Assembly: GCF_003369915.1 (NCBI RefSeq)
Contig: NC_046674.1
Location: 27,717,657-27,781,656 of the forward strand
Direction: 5' to 3'
Source: Drosophila miranda
Taxonomy: Eukaryota > Arthropoda > Insecta > Diptera > Drosophilidae
DNA length: 64,000 bases
The notes beneath the pieces were generated by a model, which saw nothing but the letters and a program-made list of their open reading frames with translations, ran no database searches and was not told the origin of the DNA. Each line of letters starts with the position of its first letter. The stretch's first letter is position 1. The position numbers and the translations under genes are program-made. Shown here piece after piece: positions 9,640 to 19,677 of the stretch.

Positions 9640-11900
9640 TAGAGGTGGAGAACTATCGATGGCACTATCGACACTATCGATGGTAAAGCACTATCGCGCT
9701 ACTAAACTATCGATGGTTCAATGTTTCGATAGTGGGCGATAGTGGTCGATAGTATGGTTTACCCATCAGCAAAGAAATTTGTGCGCATTTATTCAAAAGA
9801 AAGAGATGGATCGCTTCTTTCAAAAAGGTAATACACTTCACAAGCAATTAGAAAGTATTTTTACGACACTTTTGACTAATTTAAGAAAAATAAAATTTTG
9901 GGTTGTATGGAAGTATTTCCAAAGGTCTAACGACAGGAAGTTCGCCAAGTGCCTAAATTGGAACAAGGAGTATAAGACCAGTGGAAACACTTCAAGCTTG
10001 CATGACCACCTAGCTAGGTTACACCAGAATTTGAGGAGCCATACTCCCGATTCCGGCATACCAGCTGCAGATGCTTGTACTGACAGCGAAAACATTGCAT
10101 CTACAAGCAGCAGTTGCAGATCGAGTATGCGGTCAATGGACTCGTATTTTAAAAGAGCTGTTGTTTATGACGCAAACTCCAAGCGAAAAAAAGACATTGA
10201 AAAAGTTTTAACAGAGATGGTTGCAAAAGATGTGCAGCCCTTTAGTATCGTTGAGAACGAAGGTTTTATCAAATTTTCCCAAGTTATGGATCCACGATAC
10301 AAACTTTCCAGCCGGACACATTTGAGAGACGTCATGATGGCCAATCTCTTTAAAGGAACTTCGGCGAAATTGTCAACGATTTTGGAGGAGATTTCTGACA
10401 ATGCTATTACATGCGACTTGTGGACATCAAGTGCTAACTCGAGCTAGTTAACCGTCACGGGCCATTTCGTGCATGAATATGAAATCAAAACCGCATCGTT
10501 AGCTACAAGGAAACTGAAAGATGCAACCAATCACCCAGCGCAAAATATTGCAGACACCTTAAAGGATATATTGACATCTTGGAACGTCTTGGATAAAACG
10601 GTTTGTATTGTAACTGACAATGCCAGCTCAATGCTAAAAGCATGTGAAAACTTAAAGATCAGAAATCTGCCAAGATGGTTTACAGCTTGACCATGACGAT
10701 GTTTCAAAAGCTTTATTTTCAAAATGTAAAACCATAGTGCGGTTTTTCAAACAAAGTTCTATTGCGAACCAAAAATTAAAATTAGTTCAGGAAAATTTCG
10801 CATATACTTTGTTGCAGGAAACCCCAACAAGATGGAACAGCTTTCTCATTATGATACAGAGAATATTAGCAACTCATGAATCCATTGCTAGTGTGTTATT
10901 ATCCACCACAAATGCACCGCTACCATTTACTGCCGAGGAAATAAATACTTTGAAAGATTTAGAAATATATTGTCATTTTTTAAGAAAGTTTCCGAAAAGA
11001 TTTCTGGTGGGAAATATGTGACAATTTCATTGATAATACCATTGGCATATGGTCTTTATCGTCAAGTCGAAAATCTTTCACCACAGTTAAAAACTGAAGT
11101 AGGGGAAAATATGAAAAATGCTTTATTGGAGTCGATCCAAAAACGCCTATCTACATATGAGCAACGGACTGTAACTAGGATGGCCACGATATTAGATCCG
11201 CGCTTCAAGAAAGATGGATTTCAGCTAAACTCAAATGCTGAACAAGCTTCAGTCTTTCTTGAAAATGAATTGGTCAATTTGGCTAATAATGAAAACCCTG
11301 TTAACTTGGATGTTGAAGCAAACACTACAACAGAGGACCCATTTTTTGATTTTTTGGACCAACGATCCATTAGTAAGAAAAGGAATGTGCGATCGGATGC
11401 GATCATAATCAAAAGGCAGTATCTGGAGAGAGACCTTGCCCCCTAAGACATGGGTCCTCTAATATGGATTAAGGTAAAAATAATATATAAAATACTCGAC
11501 ACTTAATATTAAGATTTTATAATAATTATTTTATTTTAATTTAATTGCAGGTTAACCAAACAGACTTTCCATTACTAAAATCATTGATATTTAAATATTT
11601 ATGCATCCCAGCTACTTCTGTGGAGTCGGAAAGGGTTTTTAACAAGGCAGGGCAAATTTTCTCTGATAGACAAACAAGGCTCAAGGAAGAAAATGTAAAC
11701 GTTCTTGTATTATTTTTAGCTTCTAGTTGGACCGCATATTGCATTTAGAATTGTAATAATGCTTTTAGCATCGAATCAACCGTCTTTTTACACTTTTAAA
11801 AACACTCATTTTTATTACGACTATCGACCAATATCGATGGTTTTTAAAATATTATCGTCCACTATCGAAGGCGCCTACTATCGATAGTTCTCCACCTCTA
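9640..11900 (+). mobile_element. complete but inactive hAT transposon (2261 bp)
   Basis: The ends are inverted repeats: the left begins TAGAGGTGGAGAACTATC at 9640 and the right is its reverse complement ending at 11900; the perfect match is 21 bp. Flanking 8-bp target duplications GTTGCTGG lie at 9632-9639 and 11901-11908, the hAT hallmark. Inside both ends, many copies of CTATCGAT/ATCGATAG/CACTATCG (9651-9760 and 11820-11890) form subterminal repeats, the usual transposase binding sites. The body holds a decayed transposase. It sits only in the left (plus-oriented) copy of the repeated cassette, so it arrived after, or was not carried into, the inverted copies. Confidence 0.9.
9806..11748 (+). 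pseudogene. hAT transposase, decayed
   Basis: The ATG at 9806 starts MDRFFQKGN. A BED-type zinc finger follows (WKYFQRSNDRKFAKCLN...HDHLARLH), but the second Cys of its CxxC pair is replaced (KCLNWN). Catalytic-core motifs are visible: ITCDLWTS near 10410, then IVTDNASSM near 10605. TAG at 10445-10447 interrupts the frame, another break lies near 10688, and a frameshift lies near 10980. The C-terminal hAT dimerisation domain is recognisable after 11551 (LCIPATSVESERVFNKAGQI). A 78-bp intron (GTAAAA at 11473 to TTGCAG at 11550) joins ...GPLIWIK to VNQTDFPLLK and would keep the domain in frame. At least three disabling lesions make it inactive. Confidence 0.85.
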
Positions 11901-11925
11901 GTTGCTGGTAGCTTGTTGGCACAAG

Positions 11926-12000
11926 AAACGAGGGGGAACGTTGTGAGTTGCTGCGGATACCGCAACTCTACATTTTTACCCGATACTTAGTCAGTATGAC
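11926..12000 (-). mobile_element. DINE-1 end fragment, left of the long-TIR element
   Basis: Carries the DINE-1 terminal hairpin (GAGTTGCTGCGGATACCGCAACTC) and TACCCGATACTTAGTCA. It continues on the other side of 12001-14036 at 14037, so one DINE-1 was split by that insertion. The last seven bases (GTATGAC, 11994-12000) are the target duplication. Confidence 0.8.
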
Positions 12001-12555
12001 CACTAACCATACAGTATATAGATGTGCCAGTTCATACAACGAAAGCGTCACACACTGGCTAGCGCGTTCAGTACCCCAGAGTGACGTCATCATGAGAGAG
12101 AGAGCGCAGAGAGAACATCTTTGCATGTGTTAGTACACACGCAATATGTTTCGACAAAAATATGTGATTGTATGCTTTTTCAGATTTTTTGAACTCTCTC
12201 AGGTCTGGTTCTGTTTTGCCACCAGCATGTTTTAGTGTATGGGTGCACATGCATTCTCACGTACTTTGCGTGCGTGTGTTTAGTATTGCTGGCCGCCAGA
12301 ACTGAAATTTGAGTTTGGTTCTTGTTTTGGGTCTTTTGATGAGCTGACCTACCGCCACAAAATAAATTAAGAATGGGCAGGGGGTGGGGGTATGGTACAC
12401 TAGGGCGCGGGAAATGAAATAAAAGCTGTTATTTGTTTGATTTATACCACAAAATATAAAATATTACAATAATATAATTACACATTTATTTCCTTATTTT
12501 AAACAGGTTTATTATAAATTATAAAAATTATGCAAACGCCGTCGGTTCTCGACTT
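12001..12555 (+). repeat. left 555-bp inverted arm
   Basis: Reverse complement of 13482-14036. Contains a perfect CRE-type palindrome TGACGTCA (12082-12089) next to a GAGAGAGAGAG run, both kept in the right arm. A 60-codon frame (minus strand 12068-12250) is a by-product. Confidence 0.85.
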
Positions 12556-12903
12556 TTTTGTTTATTATAACTAAAACAATGATGTATCTAAATATACAAT
12601 ATAAGAAAAAATATATATATACTTAAATAAATATGCATAAATATAAATGGAATTGGTCTTACATATATTTCAAATCAATTGTCAATCGCGCTCTTTCCGA
12701 CGGGAATCTGCAAAGCAAAAATTTAGATGCCGGTCGCACCTTGAATACTCTCATGGACAATACCCATAAATTTTCTAATTCAATTATAAAGACAACATTA
12801 AGACAACAGTAATTTTGAAAACCCTCATGCAATATACGAATGTAATAAACTTTAATATTTATGTACATATGTATGTACATAAGATATTTTATATATACAG
12901 TAT
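12556..12903. other. AT-rich spacer of the long-TIR element
   Basis: No gene or motif recognised; TATGTACATATG-type simple repeat near 12865-12885. Confidence 0.4.
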
Positions 12904-13232
12904 ATACAAGAATATTTCAAAACTTCGCCCCGCCCACTTCCGCCCCCACAAAGGAGGAAAATCTGTGGCATCCACAATTTTAAAGATACGATTGCTGAAT
13001 CTGTATCAGATCGTATAATTTTTATAGCCAAAAGGAACAAATCAATTTGCACTGGCTACGCAGCGCCCGACGTCACGCTCAGACTGATTTTCTGTCTCTC
13101 TCGCACGCACTCTTTGTCGTGTCGTTCAATATTAGCGGCGTCTGCCGGAGGAGAGCCATACTGACTTAGTATCGGGTATAACTGTAGAGTTGCGGTGTCC
13201 GCAGCAACTCACAACGTTCCCCCTCGTTTGTA
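12904..13232 (+). mobile_element. DINE-1 part inside the long-TIR element
   Basis: Runs from AATATTTCAAAACTTCGCCC through the CGCACTGGCTACGCAGCGCC-like block to the terminal hairpin GAGTTGCGGTGTCCGCAGCA and CCCCTCGTTTG. The same DINE-1 end followed by the same flank forms the joint of every tandem unit to the right. Confidence 0.85.
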
Positions 13233-13245
13233 ATGTTTTTGAAAA

Positions 13246-13412
13246 AATTAATAAATAGCCTTTAAAAACGTGTTCTGGAAACTTTCTTGCTATATTAATA
13301 ATGAATCAATCTATGCAAAAAAAATTATTTCATATAAATCGGTAAGTTGGTTAAAAAGATATAGCGGTTTGACTTTTGAAAATTGTTGAACCTATTCAGT
13401 TGAGCGGCACTG
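13246..13412 (-). mobile_element. Tc1/mariner-like terminal fragment
   Basis: Read on the minus strand it starts CAGTGCCGCTCAACTGAATA, in the style of Tc1-group terminal repeats, next to TA (13411-13414 region). No opposite end or transposase seen. Recurs at 34612-34777, 44730-44895 and 54988-55153. Confidence 0.35.
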
Positions 13413-13481
13413 TATGTATTTACGTATACATTGAATGTAGTTACATATATGAACATTCTTAAGGTATATCCTCTATTTATC

Positions 13482-14036
13482 AAGTCGAGAACCGACGGCG
13501 TTTACATAATTTTTATAATTTATAATCAAACTGTTTAAAATAAGGAAATAAATGTGTAATTATATTATTGTAATATTTTATATTTTGTGGTATAAATCAA
13601 ACAAATAACAGCTTTTATTTCATTTCCCGCGCCCTAGTGTACCATACCCCCACCCCCTGCCCATTCTTAATTTATTTTGTGGCGGTAGGTCAGCTCATCA
13701 AAAGACCCAAAACAAGAACCAAACTCAAATTTCAGTTCTGGCGGCCAGCAATACTAAACACACGCACGCAAAGTACGTGAGAATGCATGTGCACCCATAC
13801 ACTAAAACATGCTGGTGGCAAAACAGAACCAGACCTGAGAGAGTTCAAAAAATCTGAAAAAGCATACAATCACATATTTTTGTCGAAACATATTGCGTGT
13901 GTACTAACACATGCAAAGATGTTCTCTCTGCGCTCTCTCTCTCATGATGACGTCACTCTGGGGTACTGAACGCGCTAGCCAGTGTGTGACGCTTTCGTTG
14001 TATGAACTGGCACATCTATATACTGTATGGTTAGTG
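13482..14036 (-). repeat. right 555-bp inverted arm
   Basis: Reverse complement of 12001-12555; ends ...TATGGTTAGTG. Followed directly by the second GTATGAC. Confidence 0.85.
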
Positions 14037-14620
14037 GTATGACTCTCCTCTGGCAGACGCCGCTAATATTAAACGACACGACAAAGAGTGCGTGCGAGAG
14101 GGACAGAAAATCAGTCTGAGCATGACGTCGGGCGCTGCGTAGCCAGTACAAATTGATTTCTTCTTTTTGGCTAAAAAAATGATCCGATCTTATCCAGATT
14201 CAACAATCTGATAGATATGGTCATTATCTATGATTCTGCGTTTTTAGTTTTCTCGAATCTGCAATATTGTGGATGCCACAGATTTTCGCCTTTTGTGGGG
14301 GCGGAAGGGGGCGGGGCAAAGTTTTGAAATATTTTTGTAACAGTGACATATTACAGAAGGCTGGATATAAAATGTCGTTGCTCTAGCTCTTATAGTCTTT
14401 GAGCACTAGGCGCTGATAGGGACAGACAGACGGACGGACGGACAGACGGACGGACGGACAGACGGACAGACAGACAGGGCTCAATAGACTCGGCTATTGA
14501 TGCTGATCAAGAATATATATACTTTATGGGGTCGGAAACGATTCCTTCTGGACGTTACACACATCCACTTTTACCACAAATCCAATATACCCCAATACTC
14601 ATTTTGAGTATCGGGTATAA
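14037..14620 (-). mobile_element. DINE-1 remainder, right of the long-TIR element
   Basis: Continues the DINE-1 cut at 12000: CTGGCAGACGCCGCTAATAT, the (GGAC)n/(AGAC)n microsatellite near 14420-14475, GATGCTGATCAAGAATATAT, and the end TTTTGAGTATCGGGTATAA. Confidence 0.85.
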
Positions 14621-15660
14621 AAAGCATGCAAAGAAAGAGGCGAGAGAGCGAGATAGAAATACTCTAAACGGTTCTGCGTCGGATGCGGCGGCGCACGACC
14701 TCTGACGAGCCTGTCGTCCAGCAGGCAGAAAGATGTCAAAGCAAACGACAAAAGTTACACCAACACCAACAATTGTTAGATAATGTGAAGTCCCTAATTT
14801 TGCCTCTGCGCTGCTACCAGACAGAACAGCAACCAAACGAGAGCATGTATTTCTATCACTCGCTCCTCCCCTCGCACGAACCCGAACGTTTTCTTTCTCG
14901 CTTATATTTACGTATATACATCTTACGTACATATACAGTTATGTAGCAGCGCCAGCACACCGAGAGCTTGTGTAGAGCGCAGCCATTTTAGCATATTTTA
15001 AGACATAGCTAGAAATGGCTTATAAAATATTCAAAATGCTTTTACAAGCAATTTAGTAGTTTATTTAAATACATTCAGCTTTTTTTTAGCGTTAGATGTA
15101 TATTTCTTCTCGTCTGGATTTTATTTTTGCATACAAATTATTGGATCTAGTTTGTTGGGCTATTCTTAATGGGAGCACATAAACAAGAACTTTATTCGGA
15201 GGCTTCGTGTGTGGAATAGATGAATTCTCTTGTACATATGTATCTGTTAATTTATCGCTAAAATAACCTAAAGCAAAAAATCCACAGCATTTTTAATTCC
15301 ACGGGTCTTTGCCTAATTTTAAGTGTATTTATTTTCAGTTTTAGCCATTTTTGCGATTTATTTTTGAATCTAGCTCTGAATTTCTGGCAGCACTGCTCGT
15401 GTAGAGCAGTTCTGCTTCCATGATTGTGTGTGTGCACTGCGCAGCGACAAAAAGGTATAAATACCGCAGTCCTAGAGGAACTGAGCCCTTGTTCATTTTT
15501 TCCTTCGTGGCAAGCACATCGTGAACCTGGACGTATACATATTATATTTTTTTGTTTCTGATCTTAAGTAAACGAAATATAGGAACGTAAATATTCGTGT
15601 CGGAATTAAACGTAGGGTAAAGAACAAACTTTTCCGGCGTTTTTTTTTATAATTTTGACA
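14621..15660 (+). other. segments A and S, inverted copy 1
   Basis: Reverse complement of about 8566-9593. The TATA-like box GGTATAAATACC is at 15454-15465 on the plus strand here. No coding sequence accepted. Confidence 0.45.
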
Positions 15661-16086
15661 CTAATCGTGCAGCATCAGGGTAATCCAGTGGTGCGGTGGT
15701 TGCGTGGGTTGCGGGGGTTTCCGTGCAGTTGGATGGGAACTTGAACAATTCTACTGCGGAATGCGCAGCTTTTTCTGCTTCTACGGCTCGAAAATAGAAG
15801 CCTAGTCAAACGGTTTCGTTTTTTGGGTAAAACTGAAATCTTACTTGTATTTTTAAGCGCCACAGTAAATGATACAAGCCGTGAATTCGGAGGATTTGTC
15901 TGCTGGATGAAGCCAAGTCGAGATGGGCCACATGCGTTCATTCGGCACCCTCATTAACGCTGTGCAGCAGGATAGGGTGGACCTGCATACAACCACGAGG
16001 ATGAGTAAGCGGATCTTCGGGAGTCCTGGTGCTACAACGGGACTCCTCTGTGGAAACCCGACGAGGAGTTTCTGTTCACCGATATG
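15661..16086 (-). other. unassigned recurrent segment, inverted copy
   Basis: Reverse complement of about 8110-8565 with the 88-codon frame on the minus strand (15675-15941). Ends in CCGATATG (16079-16086), the left target duplication of the next element. Confidence 0.4.
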
Positions 16087-19000
16087 TTTTTTTTTTTTTT
16101 TTTTTTTATATTCATATACTTATTTATTTGCTCTATAATATATACTATACAATTTATAGAGGCGCTAGAGGCGAACTCCGCGGCCGCTTCCCACACCTTC
16201 GGGTCTGCCAGCATCAGCGGCACCAGAGTCTCGGTGCTGACCCTAGACCCTGCTGCTGTCTCCAATGTCCGACGCTCGAGGTCAAACCTGTGGCAGTCGA
16301 AGAGGACGTGGCGAGCGTCCTCCTCTATGCCTGTGCCACACTCGGGGCACCAGTCCTCTGTCTCGTGGCCGAAGCGCTTGAGGTAGCCGCGGAAGCAGCC
16401 ATGTCCGCTCAGTGCCTGGGTAAGGTAGAAATCCACCTGGCCGTGCTTCCTTTCAACCCAGCATGCTATGCTTGGGATGAGGGTGTGGGTCCATCGGCCT
16501 TTGGGTGAGTGGTCCCATCGAGTCTGCCATCTGTCTATGCTGGTCCTTCTGGCGGCGTCCTTAATTTCTGCTTTGGAGCGTACCTCGGCTGCACTGTCCG
16601 TCATGGCATCATGGATCTCCTTCCTCTCCCTTATCAGCTCCCTGAGCGGAACTTGCCCGGCAATGACTAACGCGGCTTCGTCTGAGATGGTACGGAACGA
16701 GCACGCGATCCTAATGGCGCACAGTCTGTACGTTGCCTCCACTCCTCGCATGTAGCTCCTCACCTTCGCGGCTTCTGCCCACACCGGTGCGGCGTAGAGC
16801 ATCTGCGACGTCACGACGCTCGTCAGCAGTTTCCTCGTTGCCTGCTTTGGCCCTCTGGTGTTTAACAGCATCCTGGATAGCGCTCCCGCGGTCACACCGG
16901 CCTTCGTGTGGACGTATTCCAGATGCTCTTTGAAGGACAGGCGCGTGTCGATGAGGACTCCAAGGTACTTGATGGACCTCTGCGATTCGATCGCGGTCCC
17001 ACCAACCTGCACTCTGGCGGTCTCGACCACTGTACGGCTGGATATCAGGACCGCCTCCGTTTTTTGGGCCGCCAGCTCCAGCCCCGCGGCGGCTAGCCAC
17101 GCCTCGACTTCTTGTATGGCGACGTTGGCAAGCTCCTCCACTGCGGAAAGTTCCTTCGCTACCGCCACTATTGCGACGTCGTCAGCGAAACCCACCAGGT
17201 TGGTGTTGGCTGGCATCGGGAGCCGTAGGACCCCGTCGTACATGGCGTTCCAGAGCAGAGGTCCCAAAACGGAGCCCTGCGGGACTCCGGCTGAGACTTC
17301 GTATGCCCTAGAGCCCTGACATGTGTCCATTGTCAGCACCCTATTGCTGAAATAGCTGCGCGCTATATTCAGTAGGTAGCCCGGGATGTTGAAGGACCTC
17401 AGTGCCTCCAGCGTCCGGGTCCAGTCGGCCGAGTTGAAGGCGTTTCTTATGTCCAGTGTCACCACCAGACAATAGGACTTGGTTCCGCCTCTCCACCTAG
17501 TCCCAGCAATGGCTTCCTCCGCCGTTTGTACGACCCTCAAGATGGCGTCCAGCGTCGACCTCCCTTTCCTGAACCCGTATTGGTTCTGGGAGAGACCGCC
17601 TGCTGCTTCGATGGCTGCGCTCAGCCTCGCACCGATCACCCTTTCGAAGACTTTTCCCATGGAGTCCAGAAGGCAGATGGGCCTGTAGGAAGAGGCCACC
17701 CCTGGCGGCTTGCCCGGCTTGGTTAATAGTAGCAGCCGTTGCCTTTTCCACCTCTCGGGGAACGTCCCCTCCTGGAGGCATTTGTTGAAAAGGCCCGCAA
17801 CTTCCCTCGGGAGTAGAAGAAGTGCCAGCTTCAACGCGCTGTTGGGGATCGCATCCGGACCCGGAGCCTTCCTAGGTATCAGGTTTCTGCCTGCCTGCAA
17901 CACCTCGGCTTCCGTAACCTCGCAGATGTCGCTCGGGCTATGCTCGAACCGCAGGGAGCTAGGGATCTGCCGTCCTCGAGGAAACAGTGCCCTGACTATA
18001 CCCTCCAGTGCCTCTGGATCTGTTGGAGCTTTACTGCCCGCGTTCAGCCTCTTCACCACCATCCTGTACGCGCCTCCCCAGGGGTCCTCTTCGGCGGCAT
18101 CACACAGCTTAAGGAAGCATTCCCTCTTGCTGTTCCTTATGGCGGTCTTCAGATCCTTCTTCGCCGCTTTGTAGGTCTCGCTGCTTCGGGCCAAGCGCGG
18201 TGTGCCTCTGGCTCGCTGGAGCAACCTTCTGGCCCGGTGGCAGGTTCTACGGAGAACCGCAATCGCTTCGCTCCACCAGAAAACTGGATCCTTGTGCTTC
18301 CGGAACGTCCCTCTCGGTAGCATGCTCTGGTCGCAGGCGCCTTCAAGTGCGTCCGCCAATTTGGTCGCCATATCGTTGGCTCCGTCTGCATCGTTTGCAG
18401 AGTAGCTCTCAAGGGCGCTTGCGAAGGCTTGGGCCCTCAGCGTGTCCTGGCGGTACGCCTTCCCATGCCGGAACGGGGTACCTCTCGATCGGGCAAGGGT
18501 GCCCAGGGTGCATAGTATGGCCTCGTGGTCGCTGGCAGTATATACGCCGCTGATCCTCCATCGGGCGTGCCGGGCCAGCGTGCTGCTGGCATAGGTGAGA
18601 TCGATGATCGACCCTACACCTGCCCTGCTGAAAGTTTGTTGGGACCCTTCGTTCAAAAGGACGACGTCCAGAGAGGCAAAAGCCTCCAACACCGTGCGGC
18701 CCGTTTGTACGGGAGGACCACCATTCCAGGGCCCAGGCGTTGAAGTCGCCTCCGACTACGACGTTGTTCCGTCCTCGCAGATCGCAGCTCAGCTCGTCCA
18801 TAATGCGGCTGAAAGTCTCCAGTGAGAGGCTGGGTGCCAGGTAGCAGCTGTAGAACCATATGCCGCCTACATACCCTCGGACGAACCCGTCTGCCGACTT
18901 GGTGTCGCGCAATTGTGGCGCGTCGACGCCACAGAGCCACAGGGCCGCTTTGCCAGTAAGGTCCGTGGCCCAATCGCTGCTGCTGCCCACCTTATGTGGT

Positions 19001-19101
19001 TCGCTGAGGAGTGCCACCTCAGAGCCAAGCTCGCGCACCGTCTGCGTCAGGAGATCCTGTGCGGCCCTGCAGTGATTCAGGTTGAGTTGAATCAACTGCA
19101 T
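16032..19101 (-). pseudogene. ORF2 (endonuclease-reverse transcriptase) of the Waldo-like element, frameshifted
   Basis: Starts with ATG at 19099-19101, overlapping the gag stop by 10 nt as in other R1-clade elements. The APE-type endonuclease shows LNLNHCRAA, GDFNAWALEW and ASDHEAI. A one-base shift near 18695-18720, just after GDFNAW, breaks the frame. The reverse transcriptase has KAPGPDAIPN, SSYRPICLLDSMGKVFE, QYGFRKGRSTLDAI, LDIRNAFNS, GVPQGSVLGPLLWN and the catalytic FADD. A C-terminal CCHC-type motif follows (GHGCF...CPECG...ARHVLFDCH). There is no stop codon before the poly(A): the frame reads through it as Lys codons into flanking DNA and ends at 16032. Not functional because of the frameshift. 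Confidence 0.88.
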
Positions 19102-19617
19102 GTCGTCCTGGTTTTGCCGACCCCGCTTCGCGTGGCTGGGCAGTTTTTAGTGCCTGCCTGGTGCGTGACCTCCTTCTTTCCAGCTGCTGAGTAGATGAAG
19201 CACGCAGGCTCTTTTTTGCATTCGGCAACTTTGTGCCCTTTCTCCCCGCATTTGATGCAGCAGCCACTCCTGTCCACTGTACTCTTGCAGTTCCGTGCGA
19301 TATGCCCGGGTTCCAGGCATCGGTAGCACCTTGGGAGTCCATCTCTTTCCCGGATCCTACATATGGTCCAGCCGATCCTCACCTTGCCGCCTTTCAGGAC
19401 CGCTTGGCCCAGGGAGAAGGGCAAGCTGACCACCGCCAGCTGGGACTCCGCGTATCCGCGGCGCAGACTGCGGACTCTTACTCGACCCTCGTCAATGTTG
19501 AATTGGCGAGTTAGAGCGGCACAGATCTCCTGCTCCGTCGCGAGGGAGTCGATGTCCCGTATCTCCAATATGACCACCTTCGAGTCTTCCGTCATTGCGC
19601 GCACAGACGCTCCATCG
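16087..19617 (-). mobile_element. R1-clade (Waldo-like) non-LTR retrotransposon, 5'-truncated
   Basis: Minus-strand element of 3531 bp with a 21-nt poly(A) (poly-T 16087-16107) at its 3' end and an 8-bp target duplication CCGATATG (16079-16086 and 19618-19625). It encodes the end of a gag with CCHC knuckles and an endonuclease-reverse transcriptase ORF2. The 5' end stops within gag, so it is a truncated insertion. The target, read on the element's strand, lies beside CATACACACATACATATACA, fitting the ACAY-repeat preference known for Waldo elements of the R1 clade. It is absent from the other units, so it is a later arrival. Confidence 0.9.
19092..19617 (-). pseudogene. gag-like ORF1, 5'-truncated
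   Basis: The remaining C-terminal part of ORF1 shows the zinc-knuckle series CYRCLEPGHIARNC, CIKCGEKGHKVAEC and a third imperfect one, the nucleic-acid binding region of R1-clade gag proteins. The frame is open from the truncation point to TGA overlapping ORF2's start. The N-terminal half is missing, so it is a fragment. Confidence 0.85.
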
Positions 19618-19625
19618 CCGATATG

Positions 19626-19677
19626 TGTATATGTATGTGTGTATGAATATTCCCTGCAGTACGGGTCATCGATGACT
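19626..19677. repeat. TCGATGAC cluster remnant
   Basis: Short TATGTGTG tract, CCCTGCAGTACGGG and TCATCGATGACTCA. Compared with 37441-37980 about 480 bp are deleted here, joining directly to the transposase relic. Confidence 0.5.

Larger units (their letters stand above)
12001..14036. mobile_element. long-TIR element with CACTA...TAGTG ends and 7-bp target duplication
   Basis: Starts CACTAACCATACAG at 12001 and ends with the reverse complement ...GGTTAGTG at 14036. The two arms are 555 bp each (12001-12555 and 13482-14036). GTATGAC is duplicated on both sides (11994-12000, 14037-14043) inside one DINE-1, which gives a clean pre-insertion sequence. The 926-bp centre holds no transposase, but a plus-oriented DINE-1 part and a Tc1-like end. 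CACTA termini point to the CACTA/EnSpm group, whose target duplications are normally about 3 bp, so the 7-bp duplication and very long arms are atypical. It is nonautonomous. Right arms alone recur in each tandem unit. Confidence 0.8.

Noticed and set aside
14400..14480. GGAC/AGAC repeats as a CRISPR-like or satellite array
   Set aside because: It is the normal microsatellite core of DINE-1 elements, present in each copy.
14683..14946. 87-codon frame in segment A (and its reverse-strand partner of 125 codons)
   Set aside because: Frames differ between copies (shifted at 36039), start codons are not consistently ATG, and composition is noncoding-like.
16084..16386. plus-strand frames opposite R1 ORF2
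   Set aside because: Poly-Phe from the poly-T and antisense of RT codons; shadows of the retrotransposon.
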